A stretch of DNA of 14,663 nt from CAZEAN01 sp964510225 (lineage in GTDB: Bacteria > Planctomycetota > Planctomycetia > Isosphaerales > Isosphaeraceae). The stretch lies in contig CAZEAN010000140.1 of the NCBI GenBank assembly GCA_964510225.1, forward strand, positions 1 to 14,663. The letters run 5' to 3'. A program made the position numbers and the translations under genes. Position 1 is the stretch's first letter. The number at the start of each line of letters is the position of its first letter. Below the pieces are notes generated by a model. That model was not told where the DNA came from and did no database searches. It saw only the letters and a program-made list of their open reading frames with translations. Below, piece after piece: positions 7,058 to 14,563 of this stretch.

Positions 7058-7978
7058 ATGGATTCTGATTTGATTCTCCTCCCTGAGGTTGCGGAGGCAC
7101 TCCGACAGGGTAATCCAGTCGTCGCGCTGGAGTCGACCTTGATTGCCCATGGTCTACCGACGCCTCGGAACTTTGAGGTGGCCATCGAGTCCGAGAAGGT
7201 GGTCCGATCCGCAGGAGCGGTCCCAGCCACGATCGCGGTACTTGGTGGTCAACTCCGGATCGGACTTCACGAGTCAGAACTCCAGGCAATCGCTCGATCC
7301 AAGGAGGTCCGGAAGGCTGGTCGCCGTGATCTCGGAGCAGCGATCGCTTCGGGGACCGACGCCGCCACGACGGTCTCGGCAACACTCTGGGCGGCGCAAC
7401 GAGCAGGAATCTCGGTCTTCGCCACCGGAGGGCTCGGTGGGGTTCATCGGAATGCTACAGTGACTTTTGATGTCTCGGCCGACCTCGACGAACTCGCGCG
7501 TGCCGATGGGGCAGTGGTGGTCTGTTCCGGAGTGAAAGCGATCCTCGATCTTCCAGCAACGCTTGAAGCCTTAGAAACACTCGGTGTGTGCGTTATCGGC
7601 TATCAAACGAGCGAGCTTCCTGCGTTTCTCACGCGGTCCAGTGGGCTCCCGCTGGAGCATCGTGTTGAGTCTCCTTGCGAAGCCGCTTCCTTAATCGACA
7701 CCCACCGCCGTCTCCGAGTTCCCGGCGCCCTTGTGCTGGCCCAACCAGTCCCTGAAGCCCAGGCGATGGACGCAACAAGCCTCCAACGTTTGATTGATCA
7801 ATCGGTCGAGGAAGCCGAGGCGGCTGGGGTCATGGGAAAGTCGATCACGCCTTGGCTTCTGGAGCGGATCCAGCGGGCGAGTGCCGGCGAGAGTCTGGAG
7901 GCGAATATCGCCTTAATTCTCAACAATGCCCGTTTGGCTGGCCAGATTGCCGTCGCGCTACAACAGGGCGATTCATAA
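7058..7978 (+). CDS. psuG: pseudouridine-5'-phosphate glycosidase
   Basis: PsuG cleaves pseudouridine 5'-phosphate to uracil and ribose 5-phosphate, the second step of pseudouridine breakdown, in the cytoplasm. The 306-residue protein aligns by eye along its whole length with the E. coli enzyme (312 residues). Shared blocks include ALESTLIAHGLP (23-34), AVPATIAVLGG (54-64), FATGGLGGVHR (121-131) and GYQTSELPAF (181-190). The active-site residues known from E. coli are kept: Glu25, Lys86 (the Schiff-base lysine, before the RRDL motif), Asp138 in FDVSADL, Lys160 in CSGVKAILD and the Asn pair at 289-290. The ATG at 7058 is chosen because similarity begins there; a weak GAGG lies 11 bases upstream, and the open frame continues upstream only through non-conserved sequence. 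No psuK kinase is adjacent. The gene ends 24 bp from the convergent peptidase gene. Confidence 0.95.
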   Translation: MDSDLILLPEVAEALRQGNPVVALESTLIAHGLPTPRNFEVAIESEKVVRSAGAVPATIAVLGGQLRIGLHESELQAIARSKEVRKAGRRDLGAAIASGTDAATTVSATLWAAQRAGISVFATGGLGGVHRNATVTFDVSADLDELARADGAVVVCSGVKAILDLPATLEALETLGVCVIGYQTSELPAFLTRSSGLPLEHRVESPCEAASLIDTHRRLRVPGALVLAQPVPEAQAMDATSLQRLIDQSVEEAEAAGVMGKSITPWLLERIQRASAGESLEANIALILNNARLAGQIAVALQQGDS

Positions 7979-8002
7979 GATATGATTCGACCAACAACAA
8001 CT

Positions 8003-8701
8003 CTACTCATCACTTCCGCGGCCTCCCAAGAGTCCAGAGCGGAGAAGGAAGTAGACTAGGGTGAGAACACTGGAGAGGGTCGCCGCGACGTAGGTCAAGG
8101 CAGCGGCGTTCAAGACTTTGGCAACGACCGGGTCCTCTGCTTGGGTAATCAGTCCGGTCCGGAGAAGTTCAGCACGAGCCCGTCGACTTGCGTCAAATTC
8201 GACTGGAAGGTTGACCAACTGGAAGAGTACAACCGCCGAAAAAAGCCCGATCCCCACATACAACAACCCACTTGACCGCAAGATCAGGCCACCAATCATT
8301 ACGAACCAGGCGGCGTTTGAGCCAAGACTGGCAGCAGGAACGAGGAAGTTGCGGAGCGCTAGGGGACCATAACGATAGGCATCCTGCAGCGCATGCCCCG
8401 CTTCATGGGCAGCGATTCCTAACGCCGAAAGAGACGGGGAGCCGTAAACCCCCGGCGAGAGTGCCAAGACCTTCTCTGTAGGATTGTAGTGGTCGCTCAG
8501 AAACCCTTGGACGGGTTTGATCGCGACGCCACCAACCCCACTCGCACGCATGACTTCCTGGGCGGCCTGTGCACCGGTGACACCCGATGAGGAGCGAATC
8601 TTCGAACCTTCCTCGTAAGACGAACGGACTCTCATCTGCGCCCAGCCAGCGAGCAACATTCCCGGCAGCATGAATAAGAGATAGAGCGGATCAAAAAACA
8701 T
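8003..8701 (-). CDS. YugP-type zinc metallopeptidase, membrane-anchored
   Basis: This 232-residue protein matches the YugP / Zn_peptidase_2 family in length and motifs. A hydrophobic N-terminal anchor begins FFDPLYLLFMLPG. The family motif SDHYNP is at 69-74, the zinc-binding HEAGH at 99-103 (two His ligands and catalytic Glu100), and NLPVEFDAS at 164-172 supplies Glu168 as the likely third ligand. Two further membrane segments lie near 121-162 and one near 203-222, so the active site sits at the membrane. The ATG at 8701 is preferred to that at 8740 because family members start with MFFDP; AGGGA lies 11 bases before it. The biological substrate of this family is unknown. Predicted peptidase activity is an inference from the motif. 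It is convergent with psuG and 24 bp away. Confidence 0.9.
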   Translation of the reverse strand: MFFDPLYLLFMLPGMLLAGWAQMRVRSSYEEGSKIRSSSGVTGAQAAQEVMRASGVGGVAIKPVQGFLSDHYNPTEKVLALSPGVYGSPSLSALGIAAHEAGHALQDAYRYGPLALRNFLVPAASLGSNAAWFVMIGGLILRSSGLLYVGIGLFSAVVLFQLVNLPVEFDASRRARAELLRTGLITQAEDPVVAKVLNAAALTYVAATLSSVLTLVYFLLRSGLLGGRGSDE

Positions 8702-9190
8702 TGGATTTGACGTCCCTGATAAGTTGCAGACCGAGTTCATCGAAGTCTTGACTTGTTACTCGATGATACGATCAAACCAGGCATTGGGGTTCAACACAAC
8801 TCGGATGGTGGAACCATTCGACGCACTCCAACCCAGCTGGCCGATCTCGCGGACCGTCTCCTGAAATCCAGGAACGGATCTACCCCGTCGGGCTCCGCAA
8901 GATTCTCTCAGATCTAATCGAGGGATTTCGCTGCTCAAGGTAGCAGATCGACTCTTAGCCCTGATCGGGAAGTTAGTGTTACATGGGCTTTGGGGGTTCT
9001 TCGGTCGCTGCAAGAAATAACACCGACCCACGTCTCAGTAAGAGAAGATTCTCGCGCTCCCAGGATGTGGCAAAATGTGGGGCTTTCGTGAATCCTAAGG
9101 GGCCACAACACGACTCAACGTTAAGGATGATCCGTTGCCGTTCGAGTGCATTGACTAGGCAGTTGAGCTAACTCCGCTTAAGAGGCAAAA
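8702..9190. other. 489-bp gap with a coding-like minus-strand fragment
   Basis: No full gene can be supported. On the minus strand a 91-codon open frame runs 9031-8756. Its last 40 or so codons (about 8880-8756) look coding: third positions are G or C in roughly two thirds of codons, and the peptide ends with IRVVLNPNAWFDRIIE. Its first half is basic, low-quality sequence without family resemblance. It could be the 3' remnant of a decayed gene, a small genuine protein, or chance. The rest (about 9032-9190) holds nothing recognisable except AGAGG at 9181-9185, the ribosome binding site of the next gene. Confidence 0.35.
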
Positions 9191-10045
9191 ATGACTTCAT
9201 CGATTAGTGCATCGGTTGGCAGTTTCGAGAGTGGTGCGAAGAACCTCACGGCAGACGTTCGGACGGTCCAGGAACTTCTCACCCAAGCCTCGAGGAAACT
9301 GAGGGCGCCCTCGATCGATCCCAAAGGGATTGACGGCAAGATTGCTCGGGTTGCGAGCCAGTCGAACACCGTCACGGCGATCACCAACTTCCAGAGGCAA
9401 TGGGTGGGGATGGTCCGGCCCGATCAGCGGATCGACGTCGGCGGCCGGACCTGGCAGAAGCTCGTGAGCGTTGCGGGACCGCCCGCTCCATCAAAAGCAA
9501 TCGCGCCCGTGACCTTGACGGTCACGCACAGCAACAAGATTCCCACGGTTACGAAATTCAAGATCGCCACGGCTGCGACAGCCAGCGGAATGTACGAATC
9601 GACCTTCAAACTCTCTGGGGGACTTTCCGGTACCTTCCGAGGCTCGATCTACCCGGACGATATGACTGTAAAGGGTCGTGTTGTGGACGGAACCTACCCA
9701 CTACACATCGGCTTTCACAAGGGCGGCGCTGCAGCGAAGCAAACTGCCACAGACCTTGTCGTCAGGACAACTGGGATCCGCGCGGGCCTCCTTGTCAACG
9801 CTCGAAACGCGGTCTCGGTCCAGAGCGACGATCCGAACAAGAAGACCTCCGTTGGGATCAACGTTCACAACGGCTTTGTCAACTCCCGAGGCTCAGACGG
9901 CTGCCTCACCCTCCACTCCGAGGACTGGTCAAAGTTCATCCAGCTCTTCTTAGACGCCTTTCCGAAGATCGAAGACTGGCACACGCTCGGGAACAATACA
10001 GGGAAGAAGATCGGTTCGCTGGTGATTACGTCGGGGAACAAGTAG
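9191..10045 (+). CDS. peptidoglycan-binding-like plus L,D-transpeptidase-like (YkuD/DUF5675-type) protein
   Basis: This 284-residue protein has two visible parts. Residues about 20-92 resemble a peptidoglycan-binding helical domain: VRTVQELL near the start, an IDGK turn at 47-50, TAITNFQR at 62-69, and a conserved-looking GGRTWQKL at 84-91. Residues about 164-255 resemble a YkuD-like or DUF5675-like fold: VDGTYPL at 165-171, INVHNG at 223-228 and SDGCLTL at 235-241. The pair His226 and Cys238 matches the His and nucleophilic Cys of L,D-transpeptidases, although the exact S-H-G-C-R form is not kept. A beta-rich, Thr-rich stretch (105-165) lies between. No signal peptide or membrane segment is seen, which is odd for a cell-wall enzyme. 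The ATG has AGAGG 5 bases upstream. Cross-linking, cleavage or a non-catalytic role cannot be told apart here. Confidence 0.7.
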   Translation: MTSSISASVGSFESGAKNLTADVRTVQELLTQASRKLRAPSIDPKGIDGKIARVASQSNTVTAITNFQRQWVGMVRPDQRIDVGGRTWQKLVSVAGPPAPSKAIAPVTLTVTHSNKIPTVTKFKIATAATASGMYESTFKLSGGLSGTFRGSIYPDDMTVKGRVVDGTYPLHIGFHKGGAAAKQTATDLVVRTTGIRAGLLVNARNAVSVQSDDPNKKTSVGINVHNGFVNSRGSDGCLTLHSEDWSKFIQLFLDAFPKIEDWHTLGNNTGKKIGSLVITSGNK

Positions 10046-10329
10046 TGGGCCGAGTTGCCCTGACCGGAGAATATTTCTGGAGTGCTCGATTGAGTGCTGC
10101 TTCGTCCGGTCTACGGATAAAGTTCAAAGTTCTCCCTACTCGAAAGTAACCGCCAACGTCGCAACGTCGACTGACATAACAACTCGCGCGTGAGTAACGA
10201 CGGTATTGAGGACAGTTCATCAGTGAGTTTTGCAAGGAGATCGAGTAACCTCCGGGAATCGTTCTGTGTCAGTCGAGTTAGTAGAAAACCCTTGTACGCA
10301 CGCGCGGTTTCTGAGGAGTCGAGCACCAG
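10046..10329. other. 284-bp intergenic region with a direct repeat
   Basis: No gene is supported on the plus strand, and a minus-strand frame crossing it is treated as a shadow. AACGTCG is repeated directly at 10155-10161 and 10163-10169, and the second copy extends to AACGTCGAC, the half-site of the palindrome at 6928-6946. GAGGAG at 10313-10318 is the likely ribosome binding site of the next gene, 11 bases before its ATG. No terminator hairpin is clear. Confidence 0.4.
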
Positions 10330-12450
10330 ATGGCTACACGAATTCATGTGACCGCCACACGCAACTGCACCGCGGAGGAAGTCCAGGCGATCTTCCACGA
10401 GGTTCTCGGTCCCAATTTTGGGAACGTCACCATTCACGAGCACGACGGTTGGACCTGGTTCATGACCAGCGTCTGGGGGGTCACGGGCAAGGACCTCAAC
10501 AAGGGGCTCTGTCAGCTCGCAAAACCGGGGCTCCAGTTCACCACCTCCGATGGTGAACGCTGGTATCTGACCGTCCATGGTGGACCCAACGGTCAAGAGA
10601 ACTTCCTCCACGAGTTCGGTTACAGTGACTCGTGCGCTGATCCGGAGGATGAACTGGATGAGGAGGAGTACGACCTCGACGTGGAAGACGAGGCGATCGA
10701 CCCCGATTTGGCCTTCCTCGAAGATCCGCCTGAGTCACTTCCACGTCCCCGAGTTCCATTTGACCGCGTGGCGGAGGACTTCCGTGACTGTGGTGTAACA
10801 TTGCCGGAATCCCTCGTCGAAGAACTCCGGAAGCTCTCCTTTGCCGAAGCCGTGCACCTTCTCCGGGAGCGGCTAGCTGACGCGGTCATCGACGCGATCG
10901 AGCAAGCCGGCATCACAATTGACGCTCCGGTTGTCCGGCAGGTTCTGCTCTGGGAAAAAGTGACCGACCAGGAACGCGAGAGCGATCTCGGCAACCTCCC
11001 TCGGCTACTCTCGATCCTCGGACTTGGTGGTGAATGGGATGATTACGTCCGTCAGGCCGAGGAAGCCGACGCCAGAGAGCAGCTCGACGACGAATACGAA
11101 GAGGAACCCGAGCCACCGACTCCCGATTTCGCGCAAGAGGTCTTTGACCTAGTCCGTGGACTCCCTTTGACACTTGTGGAGGGTCGCCCCGTCCCGATCG
11201 CCCCCGCGAAGCTCCAGCGGCTTGGTCTGGCCTCGGAGGCATGCTCGACTCGGGAGTCAACGAAGATGGCCCTCTTCATCGAACTTCCCAACGGTCTCGA
11301 TCAGTTCGAACTTGAAACACCGTCCGAACCAAGTTTCGAGGTCTTTTTGGACTCCTCAGGACGGACCTTTCGACTTGGCGTGCCCAATCGCATCTGTTTC
11401 CGGAAAGGAAGACTCCGGGAGGCGGGTGGTGATTCACTCCTGGAATTCCTCAGGCATCCTCCCGAGGGCTCGACAATCGAGGTCGACTTCGGAGTCAAGG
11501 GCGAGCCGGCAACATACCAGCGCTACCGAGGAATCGTCCGGGACGGTCGGCTCCAGGTCGACCGGACCTATCCACCCCTTGATCGGGAGACCCTAGCAGA
11601 TGTGATCCGACTCGGAGGCGACGAGCCAAAGGGGAGAGTCGCCTGCCGGAACATCGAGGAAGCGGAGTCCCTCATAAAAGCTGCGCGTAAGGATAGCTAC
11701 CTGGGTAACATCGAACTCCACTCTGAGGGTTCCGTCGTTTCGTCTGAGTATGATCCTGGCTTCATCGCCCGCCTCCTGCTTCGACTCCGGTACCCGGAGA
11801 CTTGGGACTTTGGCCCCTATTGGGCCAAGCAAAAACAAGAGTACGTTGAGGGTCTCGCGCGGCAGCGCAGGCTGCGTCGAGCCCGTGCTGAGGCCGCTCG
11901 AAAACGCGCTGCTCCTCACGATCCGGAGGTTCTCCTTAAGGGCGAACATTCGTGGTACTGGAGTTCGGATTTCCTCCGCTTCGACCAGCTTGAGCCGGAG
12001 CCGAGGGAACGCTTCGATGCCGCAATGGCCACGCTCGGCTTTGTTCAGATTGGTGATTTGGTCGCAAAGAAGCAGCGCGACATCATGCTCCGAGTCTTCC
12101 AAAGTGATGACCGGCTCTGCTACGGGGTCCAGATGGGCAAAGGTACTCTGTACCTTGGTTCTGAGTTCGTCTCAAGGTTGGAGGACGGCTCCGGATTGAC
12201 GACCACAACCAATGATGGAATGGAGAGTGTTCCCAAGGCCGGAATCTATTTTCGAGCGTTCCCCGATCTTGACCCTGAGGCACTCTATGCCAGGCACCTT
12301 GAGGGCCTCGACCGGTGTCGAGAGCTCAAAGGGGTCCGGCCGGTCCCGCTCGGTAAAACACTCGTCGACGTCGCTCGGGAGATTGAGATTGCCTTTGACC
12401 GCTCAATGAACGCTGAACGACTCATGGAAACCGGAGACGAAGGCGATTGA
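10330..12450 (+). CDS. large acidic multidomain protein of unknown function
   Basis: I do not recognise a named family for this 706-residue protein. Visible parts are: a compact N-terminal region of about 100 residues, rich in aromatics and His (VTIHEHDGWTWF at 33-44, RWYLTVHGG at 77-85); an acidic linker at 101-135 (Asp/Glu-rich); a helical region at about 144-245; a second acidic patch at 243-262; a mixed alpha/beta region at about 266-500; an Arg/Ala-rich basic helix at 508-528; and a C-terminal domain at about 540-692 containing IGDLVAKKQRDIMLRVF and a Thr run (GLTTTT, 622-627). There is no signal peptide or membrane segment, so it is probably cytoplasmic. Nothing points to a catalytic site. 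I have a vague memory of the C-terminal part recurring in planctomycete proteins. It follows the peptidoglycan-binding-like gene on the same strand, but the 284-bp gap argues against a tight operon. Confidence 0.75.
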   Translation: MATRIHVTATRNCTAEEVQAIFHEVLGPNFGNVTIHEHDGWTWFMTSVWGVTGKDLNKGLCQLAKPGLQFTTSDGERWYLTVHGGPNGQENFLHEFGYSDSCADPEDELDEEEYDLDVEDEAIDPDLAFLEDPPESLPRPRVPFDRVAEDFRDCGVTLPESLVEELRKLSFAEAVHLLRERLADAVIDAIEQAGITIDAPVVRQVLLWEKVTDQERESDLGNLPRLLSILGLGGEWDDYVRQAEEADAREQLDDEYEEEPEPPTPDFAQEVFDLVRGLPLTLVEGRPVPIAPAKLQRLGLASEACSTRESTKMALFIELPNGLDQFELETPSEPSFEVFLDSSGRTFRLGVPNRICFRKGRLREAGGDSLLEFLRHPPEGSTIEVDFGVKGEPATYQRYRGIVRDGRLQVDRTYPPLDRETLADVIRLGGDEPKGRVACRNIEEAESLIKAARKDSYLGNIELHSEGSVVSSEYDPGFIARLLLRLRYPETWDFGPYWAKQKQEYVEGLARQRRLRRARAEAARKRAAPHDPEVLLKGEHSWYWSSDFLRFDQLEPEPRERFDAAMATLGFVQIGDLVAKKQRDIMLRVFQSDDRLCYGVQMGKGTLYLGSEFVSRLEDGSGLTTTTNDGMESVPKAGIYFRAFPDLDPEALYARHLEGLDRCRELKGVRPVPLGKTLVDVAREIEIAFDRSMNAERLMETGDEGD

Positions 12451-12492
12451 AGGCGTGGCAACAGGGTCTCACGGTTTGGTCCGATCTTCTCC

Positions 12493-12505
12493 GTAGCTCG
12501 GCTAC
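12493..12505. terminator. weak hairpin in the convergent gap after the 706-residue gene
   Basis: GTAGC and GCTAC form a 5-bp stem around a TCG loop in the 120-bp convergent gap. No T-run follows on either strand. It is the only inverted repeat I noticed there. Confidence 0.15.
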
Positions 12506-12570
12506 AGTCAGGCGAGGATTGACTCAGATCCGTCGATGACTGGCGAGGGTTGGCCGCACGTCAGCATCGG

Positions 12571-13848
12571 TCAAGCAGTTGCACTGTCGAGGGGACTCCG
12601 CCAGATCGCCTGTCGAGGGAAGAGGAGCCGGGAGGCCTCAAGGGTCGTTGCAGTCGAAATCTCCGCGCCGTCGCGAGCAATCGAATCGTCGGTCCCGCTA
12701 TGACCCATCACCAGTCGGACAAAGGCGGCATCAGAAAGATTCAAATAACGACGACCAAGACGATCCTCTTCGACTCGGGATGATGTCAGGTCGGATTCAA
12801 CGTGGAGCAGCCAGCGACGGTCATCAACAACAACCCCGAGTTCAACGGGACCTGCGCCTGCTTCAGCGACTCGCTTCGAGAGTTCTGGAAGGACGGAGCG
12901 GAGAAGGAGGCCCGGATCCGGCGCCCGATACATCGAGCAACTACCTTCTAACTCTTCGGCTTCGATTACGTTACCCCCAATCGTACGGAAGGTCTCCATC
13001 AAGGGATGATTGGGCGGGGCATTGGCGACGACTTCGGGATAGGCTCGTTCAAGTGCTTCGGAGCGGACTCGCCCGAGCAGGACCGTCTGGGCTTCGGGAC
13101 GCTCCGGATCGGTCGCCATCTCTAAGATTTTATGGTCTTTGACGAAGGCATACCCGTGGACTTTTTCGCCGACACAGGCAACCCAAATGACATGGGCATA
13201 GCGTCGTCCAATAATCCAGCGCCAGTAGTCCTCTGTCCGAATCACGGCTCCGGTCAGCGTCCCGTAATTTTGGTCGTAGAGCGCCATAAGATCGCCGAGT
13301 TCGACCTGTCGCCAAGGGCGGACGTTCCAATCGACCGGACCCGCTGCCGAGGAGTCAAGCCCCGAGGGGAGCGTCCGGCTAGGTGCCTTGGCAACGCTCT
13401 GTCGACCGCAGATCGCCCAACCCATGGATCGGTAGAACCTCGGCATCGCGGTCGTCAAAGCTAAGACGGCCGCCCCCGTTTCTGAGGCTTTATCATCGGC
13501 TCTCCGAATAAGCTCGGCCGCAAAGCCGCGACCTCGGTATTCGGGAAGAGTCCCAACCCACATCACGCCGTTCATTGGAATCGCGGATGTTCCGTAGCGT
13601 ATTAGCCGTTCGGTTAGGTGAATGTGGCTGGCGACCTTGCCGTCTAGTTTCGCCAACAGACGTTGTTCCGGCTTGTAGGAAGGGTCACTCAAGGCTCCCA
13701 GGAATGCGTCGCGATCAGGGCCGTGAAAAATGTGGAGGAGGCTCTGATAGACCGACTCATGATCGGCCTCGGTTGCGGGGCCGAACTCGACGCGGTGACT
13801 TGGGGTGGGATCTTTAATGGGTGAACCGGGTTCAGACATCAGCATCAT
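12571..13848 (-). CDS. Eis-like GNAT family N-acetyltransferase with C-terminal sterol-carrier-like domain
   Basis: The 425-residue protein has the three-part plan of the Eis family (about 400 residues): an N-terminal GNAT domain (about 20-145), a second degenerate GNAT domain (about 174-305) and an SCP2-like C-terminal domain (about 312-420). The acetyl-CoA loop is VGTLPEYRGRGFA (98-110), with the R-G-x-G core at 105-108. FYRSMGW at 138-144 supplies Tyr139, matching the acid tyrosine of mycobacterial Eis. The tail LFPRQAIWRSPLD resembles the family terminus, but the last residues (SATA) lack the aromatic C-terminus used as base by mycobacterial Eis. Mycobacterial Eis acetylates aminoglycosides and proteins; the substrate here is unknown. 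Starts at 13848, 13845 and 13839 are all possible, none with a clear Shine-Dalgarno. A TACAAT-like -10 lies at 13954-13959 on the minus strand, without a matching -35. Confidence 0.88.
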   Translation of the reverse strand: MMLMSEPGSPIKDPTPSHRVEFGPATEADHESVYQSLLHIFHGPDRDAFLGALSDPSYKPEQRLLAKLDGKVASHIHLTERLIRYGTSAIPMNGVMWVGTLPEYRGRGFAAELIRRADDKASETGAAVLALTTAMPRFYRSMGWAICGRQSVAKAPSRTLPSGLDSSAAGPVDWNVRPWRQVELGDLMALYDQNYGTLTGAVIRTEDYWRWIIGRRYAHVIWVACVGEKVHGYAFVKDHKILEMATDPERPEAQTVLLGRVRSEALERAYPEVVANAPPNHPLMETFRTIGGNVIEAEELEGSCSMYRAPDPGLLLRSVLPELSKRVAEAGAGPVELGVVVDDRRWLLHVESDLTSSRVEEDRLGRRYLNLSDAAFVRLVMGHSGTDDSIARDGAEISTATTLEASRLLFPRQAIWRSPLDSATA

Positions 13849-14029
13849 GGACCAAGCAGGCCGTGATCGACCGCCAAATGCAACACGCTGGATAGAATCG
13901 GATGGAAGTCGTCCCTCGGATCTGGAACAACAACTACCGTGGCATCAACTTCTATTGTAGAGGAACAAAACCCGTGCCGCTCTGGTCACGCCACCTTTTT
14001 TTGAGACGAGTTTGGGGAATCCACCAACT

Positions 14030-14563
14030 TCAGGGAGCAAGCGCTGCTGTGATCGCTTTGGTCATCGCGGGCCAAAGTCGATTTAAGGGTTGAAGGATTG
14101 CAGCATAGGCACGATTCTTCGCGATCTTGTTGTGACGGAGTGCCGAGCTTAAATGAGCTTCTCGATTCAGGAGAAAAGCACGTTGATCGGCGACGGCATC
14201 GCTCAACGCGCCATTCACTGTACGGATCGCGAAATAGCGATCACGACGCTGCCGTCGTGTCGTGATTGGCCCTGCAACGGCACGACGCTTTGCGTCGACA
14301 AGCTCCTGGATCAAAGGATCGTTTGAACCCAGATGTCGGTCAGGATTGTATTCGAGATCCCGAAGTTCCGCCTTAATCGCGAGGAGTTCCTCAATCGTCC
14401 CAGGCTCTTCCGGAATCCCCGGCCAGAGCGTCATCGAGACTATTTGATAGGACGGAGGCTCGATCCCAAAGAACTGATGAAAGATTTCATCCCCGAGTTC
14501 ATCATACTTTGCGCCTCCGATCCCATGAATAAAGAGGTCCCCTAGAATCACTCGGGCAAACAT
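14030..14563 (-). CDS. C-terminal part of an unnamed, probably frame-disrupted protein
   Basis: The open frame from the ATG at 14563 encodes 177 residues, beginning MFARVILGDLFIHGIGG and followed by AKYDELGDEIFHQFFG and a charged helical C-terminal half with several Arg/Lys clusters. I recall the FIHGIGGAKYDE block from larger hypothetical proteins of planctomycetes, where more protein precedes it; no function is known to me. The ATG is doubtful as a start. It has no Shine-Dalgarno, and the frame stays open upstream for 20 more plausible codons (ending LLLTRALSTT before the Met) to an in-frame TAG at 14624-14626. The gene is therefore more likely interrupted or mis-sequenced than short. It lies 181 bp upstream of the Eis-like gene on the same strand; no gene is seen in between. 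Confidence 0.6.
   Translation of the reverse strand: MFARVILGDLFIHGIGGAKYDELGDEIFHQFFGIEPPSYQIVSMTLWPGIPEEPGTIEELLAIKAELRDLEYNPDRHLGSNDPLIQELVDAKRRAVAGPITTRRQRRDRYFAIRTVNGALSDAVADQRAFLLNREAHLSSALRHNKIAKNRAYAAILQPLNRLWPAMTKAITAALAP

Noticed and set aside
9400..10149. 249-codon plus-strand frame overlapping the peptidoglycan-binding-like gene
   Set aside because: Its product is rich in Arg and Pro with no domain pattern, as expected from an out-of-frame reading. The other frame carries coherent motifs.
10111..10611. 166-codon minus-strand open frame across the start of the 706-residue gene
   Set aside because: Half of it is antisense to a well-supported coding start with a ribosome binding site. 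The remainder shows no motif and has no good start signal.
13996..14002. Run of seven T as a terminator tail
   Set aside because: No GC-rich hairpin precedes it and no plus-strand gene ends nearby.
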